53,000 bases of DNA from an uncultured Eubacteriales bacterium (GTDB taxonomy: Bacteria > Bacillota > Clostridia > Christensenellales > Aristaeellaceae): contig CACYGB010000007.1 of assembly GCA_902773895.1 (NCBI GenBank), positions 1 to 53,000 of the forward strand. The letters run 5' to 3'. The notes under the pieces are model-generated. The model saw only the letters and a list, made by a program, of their open reading frames with translations, did not search any database and had not been told where the DNA came from. Numbering within the stretch: the first letter of the stretch is position 1; each line of letters begins with the position of its first letter. Shown here one piece after another: positions 42,591 through 52,000 of this stretch. A program made the translations under genes and the position numbers.

Positions 42591-43133
42591 TTACAGCAGC
42601 TTTTCCACGCAGGCGGCCACGTCCTTCATCGACGCCGTGGGCTCAAACCGGGCCACCACGTTGCCTTGGCGGTCCACCACAAACTTGGTGAAATTCCACT
42701 TGATGTCGGGGTTGTTCTTGTAATCCTTGTCGATTTTCCTGAGCATGGCGCTCATGGCCAGGGCCATGGGGCCTTTGCCGAACCCTTCAAAGCCCTTCTG
42801 GCTCTTGAGGTACTGGAACAGCGGCAGGGCGTTTTCGCCGTTGACGTCGCTCTTTTTCATCTGCGGGAACTGGGTGTTGTACTTCAGGGTGCAGAATTCG
42901 TGGATTTCTTCGTCGGTGCCGGGGGTCTGGCCTGCAAACTGGTTGCAGGGCACGTCGATGATTTCCAGGCCCTTGTCGTGATCGGCTTCATACATAGCTT
43001 CCAGGTCCTTATAATGGGGCGTGAAGCCGCAGCCGGTGGCGGTGTTGACGATCAAAAGCACTTTGCCTTCAAAATTCTTCAGGGAAACTTCCTCCCCCTT
43101 GGGGGTCTGCACGGAGTACTGATAAATGCTCAT
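42591..43133 (-). CDS. Glutathione peroxidase family thiol peroxidase
   Basis: A 180-residue peroxidase. The peroxidatic residue is Cys in NTATGCGFTPHYKDLE (about residues 30-45), with the conserved Gln in PCNQFAGQTPG and Trp/Asn in IKWNFTKFVVD. Cys-type enzymes of this family usually take electrons from thioredoxin, whose gene is two steps downstream. ATG at 43133 has GAAGGAGG. First gene of the redox operon; detoxifies hydrogen or lipid peroxides. Confidence 0.95.
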   Translation of the reverse strand: MSIYQYSVQTPKGEEVSLKNFEGKVLLIVNTATGCGFTPHYKDLEAMYEADHDKGLEIIDVPCNQFAGQTPGTDEEIHEFCTLKYNTQFPQMKKSDVNGENALPLFQYLKSQKGFEGFGKGPMALAMSAMLRKIDKDYKNNPDIKWNFTKFVVDRQGNVVARFEPTASMKDVAACVEKLL

Positions 43134-43186
43134 CCTGGTTTCCTCCTTCGACTGGCTGCCGCCGGAATTATCTTTTTTCAAATATA

Positions 43187-43215
43187 ATTTTATACCATTC
43201 TTCCGGCTCTGTCAA
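43187..43215 (-). promoter_or_regulatory. Promoter of the peroxide/thiol redox operon
   Basis: TTGACA (43215-43210), 17-base spacer, TAAAAT (43192-43187) on the minus strand. The AT-rich -10 region holds an imperfect inverted repeat that could be an OhrR-type operator. Confidence 0.75.
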
Positions 43216-43237
43216 TACCTTTGATCAAATATTTTTT

Positions 43238-45547
43238 TCAGGAAGCCGGGAACCACATCGTTCCGTCCACGTCCCAGGGGCTGTCCTGCCGCACCAGGCG
43301 CAGGATCCGCTCCCGATCCTCCCCTTCCGCCGGCGCCGGGCGCAGGTCGTTGATTTTTTCGGCAGCCCGGCTGCTGGTGCGGATGGGGATCAGGTCGATG
43401 CCGCAGCCTGCATAACGGGTGCCGTTGAATAGCAGCCGCACCCGGGCCAGCGCCGCGTCATAGGTTTTCAGCTTGATGGTGCCGCCGAAGGTCAGGTTGC
43501 CCAGGCTCCACAGCACCGGCGTGCGTCCTACGCAGCCCACGCCCTGCACCACATGGGGATGGGTGCCCACGATCAGGTCCGCCCCGGCGTCCGCCGCGGC
43601 CCGGGCCATTTCCTGCTGCAGGGCCGCGTGGTTGGGGGCGTATTCCTCGCCCCAATGGCAGCTGAAAATGACCACCTGGCAGCCCCTGTCCCGCAGGGCG
43701 GCAATTTCCCGGGCGATGCAGCCGGGGTCCTGCCGGTACACCCGCTGGCGCGCCCCGGCAAAGCCGATGATGCGCCCGTTCGTTTCCCAGACAGAATAGT
43801 TCCCCCATCCGCTGTAGGATATGCCCGCGTCCTCCAGCGCTTTCCGGGTGGACTGCATGCCCGCGTCCCCGTAGTCGTCGTGGTGATTATTGGCCACGTT
43901 GACCAGTTCCACCGATCCGGCTTTCAAGATGTCCGTCCATTCCGGCAGGCCCCGGAAGCGGCAGGGCTTGCTTTTCCGCTCGCCGGCAGCGGTGGATTTG
44001 AACACGCACTCCAGGTTCACCAGCGTCCTGTCGTCGGCTTCAAAAATATCGCGCAGGCCCGAAAACGGCCACGCCATGCCCTGCTTTTCCAGGTACACCG
44101 GCAGCGTGTTCTTCTGTTTCCACCAGTTTTCCCGGATCCCCAGGCACGCATCGCCGCCCAGGGTCAGCACCAGCGCATCCTCCGCCTGCGGTTCCGCCGC
44201 CGGGGTCTGATCCGCCCGGGGAAAGCCCAGCCGCGCGCTCAGCATGGCCTTTTCCCCGGGATACAGGCCCTCCGTCAGGAAGGAAAACGCCTGCGCAAGC
44301 GCCTGCTCCTCCGCAGCCCGGGCCGATTGCGGCGCGTCATTCCCGCCGGTCAGATCCGCCGCGGCGGGAAAAACGCCCTGCGCCGCCGTCGGCTGTGCGG
44401 GGGCGAACTGCACCTCCGCCTGCCAATGCACAAAATCGCCGCTTTGCTTTTTGATGCCGAAAGCGCCCTCCGCTCCGGCCTCGGTAACGGAAAAATCCGG
44501 CGTCAAGGTGATGGTGAAGGAGTCGGCGCCCTTTTCCGTCAGCCTGATTGTTCCCCGAACGCGCCGCTTCTTTTCACTCCCTGTGGTTTTCAGGGCGGCG
44601 GAAAACGTTCTTTCCGTTTGCTTTCCCTTTTCCGGCCGCACCAGGGAACCGCTGAGCTTCACCGTCTGCGCGCTGTCCTGTGTGATCCGGGCGCTGATTT
44701 GCAGCTTCCAGGGCTTCCTGGTTCTTTCATCCGGCATGGACAGGGACAGCCAGCCGCCCCGGCCCCCGGCAAACCCGCCGAACAGCGTCACCTGCCGCAG
44801 CGCCCCGTCCGCCGTTTTCACTTCGCCGGTGAACTGCATGCCCATGTCCTTGCCCTGGGCGGTCAGGAAGCGTTTCCACTCCCCTTTCCCTTCAAAGCGG
44901 ACTGCCGGCAGCGCCTGCCGCAGCACGGCGTACTCCTCCGGGCACAGGCGGTACACCGGCTCCAGCGCGGCCGCCATTTTTTCCGCCAGCCCCGGCCAAA
45001 GGGCGTTCATCTCCCGGGCCGCCAGGGTATACACCTCCTGGGCCGGGCTGACGCCGGCGTTTTTGATGCTGACGCGGGTTTTCTGTTTTTTCTTCCGCCC
45101 CTTCTTTTGCAGGGCGGAAAACAGCCTGGGGGAAAACTCCGCCCAGGCGTCGGGCAGCGCCGAAAGATCCGGCGGCAGGGAAATATTCTGCGGCAGCAGC
45201 GGGTTGCCCAGGGCTTCCCGATAAGCATTCTGCGAGGGGAAATACGCCCGTTCCGTATAGCCGGCCGCATAGCGGGTGCTTACGCTCCACAGCGTTTCCC
45301 CCGCATGGACGGCTGACAAGCGCCAACTGCCGGCGTCCCGTTTCTCCGCCGTCCATTCCACTTTGGCCAGCTTTTGCGCCAGGGCCTCCAAAGACGCCGG
45401 CGTCAGGCCGGCTATCCGCCGGGGGATCACGCGGAAAAGAAGCGCCTCGTCCTCTCGCTCTTTTCCGGGGTTTTCCGCACAGGCGCAGCCGACCAGCATC
45501 AGCAGCGCGAAAACCAGGCAAACCGCCCGCCGAAACCGGCTGCGCAT
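43238..45547 (-). CDS. CapA-type lipoprotein with a large N-terminal region
   Basis: A 769-residue protein. The signal sequence ends in LVGCAC, a good lipobox, so it is anchored to the membrane outside. Residues up to about 450 form an uncharacterised region with beta-rich stretches. The C-terminal 320 residues are a PGA_cap/CapA metallophosphatase-like domain: LTLGGDACLG, VNLECVFKS, VNVANNHHDDYGDAG, FSCHWGEEYAPNH and VGTHPHVVQGVG, with the metal-ligand residues in place. CapA proteins act in poly-gamma-glutamate export/anchoring; stand-alone homologues have unknown roles. ATG at 45547 chosen over 45556 by spacing to GGAAGGGGG. No capBC lies nearby. Confidence 0.9.
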   Translation of the reverse strand: MRSRFRRAVCLVFALLMLVGCACAENPGKEREDEALLFRVIPRRIAGLTPASLEALAQKLAKVEWTAEKRDAGSWRLSAVHAGETLWSVSTRYAAGYTERAYFPSQNAYREALGNPLLPQNISLPPDLSALPDAWAEFSPRLFSALQKKGRKKKQKTRVSIKNAGVSPAQEVYTLAAREMNALWPGLAEKMAAALEPVYRLCPEEYAVLRQALPAVRFEGKGEWKRFLTAQGKDMGMQFTGEVKTADGALRQVTLFGGFAGGRGGWLSLSMPDERTRKPWKLQISARITQDSAQTVKLSGSLVRPEKGKQTERTFSAALKTTGSEKKRRVRGTIRLTEKGADSFTITLTPDFSVTEAGAEGAFGIKKQSGDFVHWQAEVQFAPAQPTAAQGVFPAAADLTGGNDAPQSARAAEEQALAQAFSFLTEGLYPGEKAMLSARLGFPRADQTPAAEPQAEDALVLTLGGDACLGIRENWWKQKNTLPVYLEKQGMAWPFSGLRDIFEADDRTLVNLECVFKSTAAGERKSKPCRFRGLPEWTDILKAGSVELVNVANNHHDDYGDAGMQSTRKALEDAGISYSGWGNYSVWETNGRIIGFAGARQRVYRQDPGCIAREIAALRDRGCQVVIFSCHWGEEYAPNHAALQQEMARAAADAGADLIVGTHPHVVQGVGCVGRTPVLWSLGNLTFGGTIKLKTYDAALARVRLLFNGTRYAGCGIDLIPIRTSSRAAEKINDLRPAPAEGEDRERILRLVRQDSPWDVDGTMWFPAS

Positions 45548-45606
45548 GGGCGTCATCCCCCTTCCGCCAGCCAGCGCTGGCATCTTTTCCCAGAAAAGAG
45601 AAGCAA

Positions 45607-45635
45607 AGAAAAACGCAGAAGTTCCCTTCCGCGTT
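45607..45635 (-). terminator. Terminator after the GNAT gene
   Basis: On the minus strand AACGCGGAAG, loop GGAA, CTTCTGCGTT, then TTTCTTT. The stem includes one G-U pair. It separates the GNAT gene from the CapA lipoprotein gene. Confidence 0.72.
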
Positions 45636-45643
45636 TTCAATCC

Positions 45644-46444
45644 TTATAAATCAATGCCCGGCAGGCAGGTGACCGTGCGCACATAGACGCCGTTGATCCG
45701 CTTCATCAGCGCGATTTGCGGCATATTGCGGCGGAAAATGTGGGTATACATCATGGTAACGCCCCGCTCCCGCAGCAGCGCCGACGCGGCGCCCAGCAGC
45801 TGCTTGGCCATGCCCTGCCGCCGCATGTCGGACCGGGTATAGATCATCAGCAGCGTGGCGTTAGCGCCGGTGCCGGTCAGGATGGTTTCGCACACCGGCT
45901 GGCCGCCCTTATAAAAGCCCAGGGCCATGAAGTGCTGCTGTTGCTGCCACAGCTGCAGGTAATCCCGGGTGATGGGCTGAATGCGCTGGGCGTTGATCCG
46001 GCTGAGGAAGGCGTTCTGGGACGCCTCGTCCGCCAGCGGCACCGACGCGAATTCCATGCCCATAGGCGCCCGGGGCACGCCGTCCGGCGGCAGGAAACGG
46101 AACAGATCCTCCCCGTCGTCGTTGCGCAGGCCCATGGTGTCGTAAAACCGCAGCAGCTCCAGGTTTTCCGGCGCCACCTGGGCATACATCCGGGCCGGCA
46201 GATTGGGCGTGGCCGCCCGCAGCTGATCCGCCCGGGCCAGCAGGGCGCCGAACATCAGCGCCCGGGCCGAAGGCTGGGCGTCGATCTGGATGAACAGGTG
46301 ATTGGGCCGCTCCGGATACATTTCCCCTTGGAAAAACTGCATCACATAGCCGGTGCCCAACTGCACCTGCTGGTCATTGGCCACAAAGAACACATTTTCG
46401 GGCGCCACTCCCTGGAACGGCGCCTGCGGATGGGTAATTCGCAT
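45644..46444 (-). CDS. GNAT family N-acetyltransferase
   Basis: A 266-residue protein whose C-terminal half is a GNAT fold: acetyl-CoA motif YTRSDMRRQGMAKQLLGAAS (about residues 200-219), then MMYTHIFRRNMPQIALMKRI. The N-terminal half (about 1-140) also looks GNAT-like (MYAQVAPENLELLRFYDTMG), so the protein may be a tandem GNAT. Substrate unknown. It lies 36 bp after the GMP synthase-like gene and is probably co-transcribed. ATG at 46444, AAGGGGACG upstream. Confidence 0.9.
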   Translation of the reverse strand: MRITHPQAPFQGVAPENVFFVANDQQVQLGTGYVMQFFQGEMYPERPNHLFIQIDAQPSARALMFGALLARADQLRAATPNLPARMYAQVAPENLELLRFYDTMGLRNDDGEDLFRFLPPDGVPRAPMGMEFASVPLADEASQNAFLSRINAQRIQPITRDYLQLWQQQQHFMALGFYKGGQPVCETILTGTGANATLLMIYTRSDMRRQGMAKQLLGAASALLRERGVTMMYTHIFRRNMPQIALMKRINGVYVRTVTCLPGIDL

Positions 46445-46480
46445 ATACGTCCCCTTGCTTGTGTAAGATGATGGTCCGCG

Positions 46481-47935
46481 TTATTGCCACTCGATTCCCG
46501 TGTAGTTTTCGCTGGGCGTCCAGTCGTACACCACCCGGCGCACCTCCGGCTGTTCCCGCAGGATCCGGTCCACCGTGTTTTCCATCACGTCGTACGGAAG
46601 CCGGGCGGCATAAGCCATGCTGTGCTCGCTGGCGTGCACGGCCCTCAGGCAAATCACGTACCGACCCTTTTCCCCCGGCATGGAGGACAGCACCGCAAAG
46701 TACTGCCACAGCCGCCGGGCGGCGTTGGAACGCAGCACCTCGCTGCGGAAAATGGCGTCGGCCCGGCGCAGCACCCGCAGTTTTTCCTCCGTCACTTCGC
46801 CCAGGATCCTCAGGGCCAGGCCGCTGCCCGGGAACGGCTGACGGGATACAATTTCCTGCGGGATGCCCATGGATTCGCCCACCCGGCGGATTTCATCCTT
46901 GAACAGCTCCTGCACCGGACAGATCTCCGGCACCGATTCATCCAGCATCAGCCGGTGCCGGCCGCCGCCGAACATCACGTCGTTATAGCTGGTGCCCCGG
47001 ATCACGGCGCTGAATTGCCCCATTTGGCCCGCCGTTTCCTGCAGGATGCCGTGCATCAGATCGCTGATGACCCGGCGCTTTTCCCCGGGGTCCCGCACGC
47101 CCTGCAGCGCCCGCAGAAATTTTTCCTCCGCCGGCACGCGGGTGATTTCCATGCCGATCTCGTCCCGGTAAAACCGCAGGAAATCGGCGCTTTCCCGGTC
47201 CCGCAGCAGCCCGGTATCCACAAAAATGCACTGCAGACGATTGCCCAGGGCCCGGAAGCCCAGCAGGGCGCTGACGCCGCTGTCGATGCCGCCGGTCATG
47301 GCGCACACCGCCCGGCCGTCGCCCACCACCCGGCGGATTTCCTCCACCGCCCGGGTGACGCACGCGTCGTCGTCCCACCAGGTGGTGCAGCCGCACACGG
47401 ACAGGGCGAAATTGCGCAGCAGCATGCTGCCTTCCATATCGTTCTGCTCCGCCTGGAACTGGATCCCGTACAGCGGCAGGGTATCGTGGGCAAAGCCCAC
47501 CACGAGCTCCTCCGCCTTGCAGATGGGCGAAACGCCTTCCGGCAGGGAAAAATCCCGCGCGCACTGCAGCAGCCGCTCGGCGCTTTCGATACCGTAGGTC
47601 ACGGGGCTGTCCCAATAATAGTTCAGCTTCCGCACCGCGCCCTGCAGCACGATGTCCCCCGCGCCGCCGCCCAGCGCCTGCAGCACGGCCGCCGCGGTGT
47701 CGCCCAGCGCCAGCGTGGGCAGGCCCGACTGCAAAACCCTTTCATCCAGCCCGGCGGGAAACTGCCCCGTTACGCCGCCGCACAGCAAAAGGCCCGCGGG
47801 CTCCTGCTCCCGGATCTTTTCCAGCGGCAGATCACCCGGCACGATTTTGCTGAAAATCCGTTCGGACCGCAGCTTCCGCGTCACGGCCCGGCTGGCCGCA
47901 TCGTCAAAATTCAGCACCAGCACCATGTCGCGCAT
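46481..47935 (-). CDS. guaA: GMP synthase paralogue with inactivated glutaminase domain
   Basis: A 484-residue protein built like GuaA: class I amidotransferase domain (about 1-190), ATP-pyrophosphatase domain (about 190-380) and dimerisation domain. In the first domain the catalytic Cys loop (GxCYGM in GuaA) reads ALGDTAAAV and the QFHPE motif reads QFQAE, so Cys and His of the triad are missing and glutamine cannot be hydrolysed. The second domain keeps the P-loop MTGGIDSGVSALL, FVDTGLLRD, and KDEIRRVGESMGIP with PFPGSGLALRILGEV. It could use free ammonia or do another adenylation/amidation. ATG at 47935 with AAGGAGG. Probably a second copy besides a housekeeping guaA, which is not in the window. 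Confidence 0.88.
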   Translation of the reverse strand: MRDMVLVLNFDDAASRAVTRKLRSERIFSKIVPGDLPLEKIREQEPAGLLLCGGVTGQFPAGLDERVLQSGLPTLALGDTAAAVLQALGGGAGDIVLQGAVRKLNYYWDSPVTYGIESAERLLQCARDFSLPEGVSPICKAEELVVGFAHDTLPLYGIQFQAEQNDMEGSMLLRNFALSVCGCTTWWDDDACVTRAVEEIRRVVGDGRAVCAMTGGIDSGVSALLGFRALGNRLQCIFVDTGLLRDRESADFLRFYRDEIGMEITRVPAEEKFLRALQGVRDPGEKRRVISDLMHGILQETAGQMGQFSAVIRGTSYNDVMFGGGRHRLMLDESVPEICPVQELFKDEIRRVGESMGIPQEIVSRQPFPGSGLALRILGEVTEEKLRVLRRADAIFRSEVLRSNAARRLWQYFAVLSSMPGEKGRYVICLRAVHASEHSMAYAARLPYDVMENTVDRILREQPEVRRVVYDWTPSENYTGIEWQ

Positions 47936-48018
47936 GGGTTTTCCCTCCTTTTTCGGGAATGACGGCATAAAAACTTATTGGTATTCGACAGCGGCAGGAA
48001 AAAATCCTGCCTGTTCCC

Positions 48019-48933
48019 TTACTTCTGCTCCACCCAGTTGTCCGGGTTGCTGGCAGACACGCCGTTGATCAGCCGCTGCAGCTCCAGCTGCACCGCATGG
48101 TCGGCAATACCGGTTTCCACGGCGCCCATCTGCCGCTGGATGCTTTTGACGCAGTTTTCCGTGATAGCGCCATACTGGCCGGTCACCTTCTGCCCCTCCG
48201 GGAAAATGCCCGCCAGGGCCAGGTTCAGCTGCAGGTTTTTCACTTTTTCCCCTTTGTTGCCAAACCGCATCACGATGTCGGCCAGGTCGTTGACCGTGCC
48301 GTAGCCCTGAATAGCCCAGTAGTCGATGGCGTAATCATTGCGCACCACGGTGTCCTTGACGGATGAAAACGGGCTGTTGCCCTCGATCACGTGGATGCGG
48401 ACCTGGCCCTCGGCATGATATGCGCAGTATTCCACCATGGCCACATGGGTGGTATCCCCGGTGGCGGCGTTGGAAAAAAACACCCAGTCCCCGGGCTGGG
48501 GCACATAGCTGTTGGGCGTCATGGGCGTGCTGCTGCCCCGGAACCACTGGGTGCCCCAGCCGGGCACCACGCCGCGGCGGGCAATATAGCGCCCCTGGGC
48601 GATGAACCAGTCCCGCCCCGTATTGTTGCCGGTGTAATAGGGGTACTGGCGGTCCAGCATTTTCACACTGTGGGCTTTGTCCGTCTGGTTCACGCACCAG
48701 CACAGGAATTCGGCGCACCATTCGGCGGTGGGGTCCTGGGTCCAGACGCCGTACTTGGTGGAATTATCCTTGGCCTCATGGTAGCCCAGCTCGCCCCGGG
48801 CCGTTTCCAGCAGCCATTGTACGTAATCCGACACGGGGTAGGAGGGCTGGATGACGATTTCACCTTCCTCCGCCGCGGCCGGCAGCGCCAGCAGCAGCAC
48901 GCACAGGCAGCAGAGCATTACTTTGATTTTCAC
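48019..48933 (-). CDS. Secreted CHAP-domain amidase with peptidoglycan-binding domain
   Basis: A 304-residue exported cell-wall enzyme: signal peptide (about 1-22, ending AAAEE), a CHAP domain (about 35-210) with the catalytic Cys in EWCAEFLCWCVNQTD and the His in GDTTHVAMVEY, and a C-terminal helical peptidoglycan-binding_1-like domain (VKNLQLNLALAGIFPEG and ITENCVKSIQRQMG). CHAP enzymes cut the peptide part of peptidoglycan. The start is GTG 48933 with GGAAAGGAGG eight bases away; the frame to 48966 lacks one. It lies downstream of the big surface protein gene with a hairpin between. Confidence 0.91.
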   Translation of the reverse strand: MKIKVMLCCLCVLLLALPAAAEEGEIVIQPSYPVSDYVQWLLETARGELGYHEAKDNSTKYGVWTQDPTAEWCAEFLCWCVNQTDKAHSVKMLDRQYPYYTGNNTGRDWFIAQGRYIARRGVVPGWGTQWFRGSSTPMTPNSYVPQPGDWVFFSNAATGDTTHVAMVEYCAYHAEGQVRIHVIEGNSPFSSVKDTVVRNDYAIDYWAIQGYGTVNDLADIVMRFGNKGEKVKNLQLNLALAGIFPEGQKVTGQYGAITENCVKSIQRQMGAVETGIADHAVQLELQRLINGVSASNPDNWVEQK

Positions 48934-48966
48934 GGGGTTTCCTCCTTTCCGGAATAACCGGAACAC

Positions 48967-48992
48967 GGGGCTGGAGAATCCTCTCCAGCCCC
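48967..48992 (-). terminator. Hairpin after the large surface-protein gene
   Basis: GGGGCTGGAGA (48967-48977), loop ATCC, TCTCCAGCCCC (48982-48992), a perfect 11-bp stem 16 bases after the stop. No T-run follows on the minus strand, so termination may be partial and the CHAP gene may be read through. Confidence 0.65.
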
Positions 48993-49007
48993 GATGGCAG
49001 ATCGGGA

Positions 49008-52000
49008 TCAGGCTTCGCCCTGATGGCGGTCGGACCGCCGCCTGCGCTGATAGCCGGCCGTATTTTCCGGTTTTGCCGCAGGCGCATCAGACGACGCCAC
49101 CGAACCGGGCGTAAACGTCTGCGTTTCCTGCTTTACGGCGGGAGCGGCCGGCGTCACCGAGCTGGGCGTGAACGTCTGCGTTTCCTGCTTTACGGCGGGA
49201 GCGGCCGGCGTCACCGAGCTGGGCGTGAACGTCTGCGTTTCCTGTTTTACAGCGGGAGCAGACGGGCGGTAGGCTTCCTGCTTCACCGCCGGCTGGGACG
49301 GCACCGCGCCGGTTTTGAACACCTGGGTATCCTGTTTGACCGGCTGCTGATAGACGCTTGCCTGGCTGGGCCGGTAGGCCGTGGTGGCCTGGCTCTGCAC
49401 TGCCGGTTTTTGCGCCGGCCTGGGGGCGCCGCCCTGCGGCGGCATGAAGGGAGCCGCCTGGGCCGCGTAGCCGCTTTGCGGCTGCTGGGGATTGTTCCGG
49501 GCCGCCCGCATCTGAGGCTGCTGGGCAGCTGCCCGGGCCTGACGCGCCTGCTGCGCCCGCATGGCCTGGCGGCGTTTTTCATTCTTCCGCCGCAGAGAAT
49601 AGGCATAATAGGCGCCGCCGCCGCCCACCGCCGCCAGCATCAGCAGCACCCAGGGCCACGCGGAGCCGCCTTGCTGCTGCACCGTAGGCGCGGGAGTGAC
49701 GTCTATGCCGGGGTCGAAGGGAGAAATCTGGGCCGTGGGTTCCGGCGTAGGCGTTATTTCCGGCGCCGGCGTGGCGGTTACCAGCCGTTCCGGGTCCGGC
49801 GTGGCCGTCACGAACGGATTGAAAGGCTCGTAGGAGGGCGACAGGGCCGGATTCTGCCACACGGCTTTGTTGTAATCCTCCACCGGCTGAATTTCGCTGG
49901 AGCTGGTGCCGGTGTTGCCGCTGTCGCTGTTGGCGTTGATGTATTCGTCGCTTTGCAGGAAGCTGGTCAGTTCGCCCAGGGTCAGCACCTTGAAGTAATT
50001 GCCGGCGATGTAGCCCTCGGTGCCCGCCTGGCTTACATGGTACCAGGTGCCTTCGTCGTTTTCGATGGTGCCCAGCACCAGGCCGAAGGCGTAGTTGTCC
50101 AGCAGGCGGATGCGATCCGCCTGGGTGCTGGGTTCCGCGCGCAGATTCACGCGGCCGCTGTTGCTGATCACGTGGCCGTAGCTGGACAGGCTTTCCCCGG
50201 TCACAGGCTCCGGCGTGGTCTGGATGGGCGCCGGGGTAGGCGTGCCTTCCAGCAGGGATTCCTCATAGGCAGCAGCTTCCGCGCCGTCCAGCATCCGCAA
50301 CTGATCCGCGCGGATAAAGCCCCATTGTCCGTTGTAGAGCACCACATGCCAGGCGTCGCCGCCCTCGTAGCTTTGGCCCTGCACGTCTGTAACGGTGCCG
50401 TAGGGCAGCCGCTCGATAATTTTTCCGTTGGTATCCGGGAACGCGCGCATGGGCACGCCGTCGCCCACCGTCATGCCGTAGCCGTAGATCTGCTCCGGCA
50501 CCGGGGTGGCGGTGACCACTACCGCGGGCTGCAGCGCATCCAGGTACACCTTGGCAATTTCATTGGAAATATGCAGCAGCTGGTCATCCGGGATGAAGCC
50601 GTAGTTGCCGCTGGCCACCGCCTGCACGGAGGACCAGGCTTCGCCGTCCACGTACGTTTGCCCGGACACGTACACCAGATCGTTTTCGCCCAGCACCTCC
50701 AGGATGGTGTCGTCCGTCAGGCTGACGCCGGTGCGCAGGGCGGTCACATCCCCGGTCAGGGCATAGCCGCGGTACGGCGCGGGCGTAGGCGTCTCTTCCG
50801 CCGGTACCTCAGTGGGCTCCACCGGTTCTTCGGTGGGCTTTTTCGTGGGTTTGGGCGTTTTGGTGGGCTTGGGCGTGGGCGTTTCCGGCGGCACCTGCGT
50901 GGGCATGGGCGACGCCAGGGAAGCCTGCACCTTGTTGCTTTCCTTCCGGGTCATGGGGTCCACGTACTTGGCCATCAGGAAGCCGTCCTTGCCGTTGACC
51001 CGGACGGAATACCACTTGTTTCCGTCTTCCCCGGTCACGGAGGAGAAGATCCACACCCGGGTATTTTTCTTCAGTCCGCTGATCTTGTTGGCGTTCTTGC
51101 CGCTGTTGATGGTTTCCGGCGTTTTGCGGAAATTCACCTTGGCGTTGGTCTGGCCCCACAGGTCGATGGGATAATTATCCGGGATCTCGGTGGGAACCGG
51201 CGTGGGCTTTTTGGTGGGCGCGGGGGTATAATTGAACAGCGCCGCTTCCTCTTCCTCGGTCAAAAGGCGCAGCACGCTGTCCTTCAGATAGCCCAGCTGG
51301 CCCTTGATTTCCACCATGTACCAGGTTTCGTTCTTGGCGTTGGTCACCTTGCCCAGCACGTGGGCCAGGTCGGTCTTTTTCACCGTGCCGATCACGTTGT
51401 TTTCTTCCGTGGACGGGCTGGAGCGGAAATTGACGCTCTTGCTGGTGGGATAGCCGTAGGCGTCCACCGCTTCGTCAACGGGCAGCGGCGTGGGCGTGGG
51501 CGGCACGGGCGTAGGCGTGGGCAGATAGGTGTAGAGGAACACCACTTCCTTGGGTTCCAGTGTGCCGTCCTGGCTGAGCAGCACGGTCTGGCTGTCCTTT
51601 TCCTGGACCGGCCGGTAATTCTTTTCCAGATCGTCCGGCTCCGCCTGGATATGGTTGACGCCCACATAGCAGGACACCTGCTTGGGAGTGGCCACGTCCC
51701 GGCCGCTGGCCGCGTCCTGATAGCGGACGGTCACGAAGATTTCTTCCATCGTGAACTGGAATTCCACTTCGGCAGGCGAGGCAACGCCGTTTTCATCCAC
51801 CGTCACGATCACTTCATCCGAGCCGGAAACCAGCACGTACTGGGGAGCAACCTGACTCCAATCCACCTTGACCCGGGTTTCGACGCCCTGCTGGCAGGTG
51901 ACGGTTTCGGTATAGAAAGCGCCGTCCTGGCTGGTGTAGCGGACGCCCACCAGCGCCATTTTGGGCGCGGGAGCCTCGTAGGCGTACACGAACACCACTT

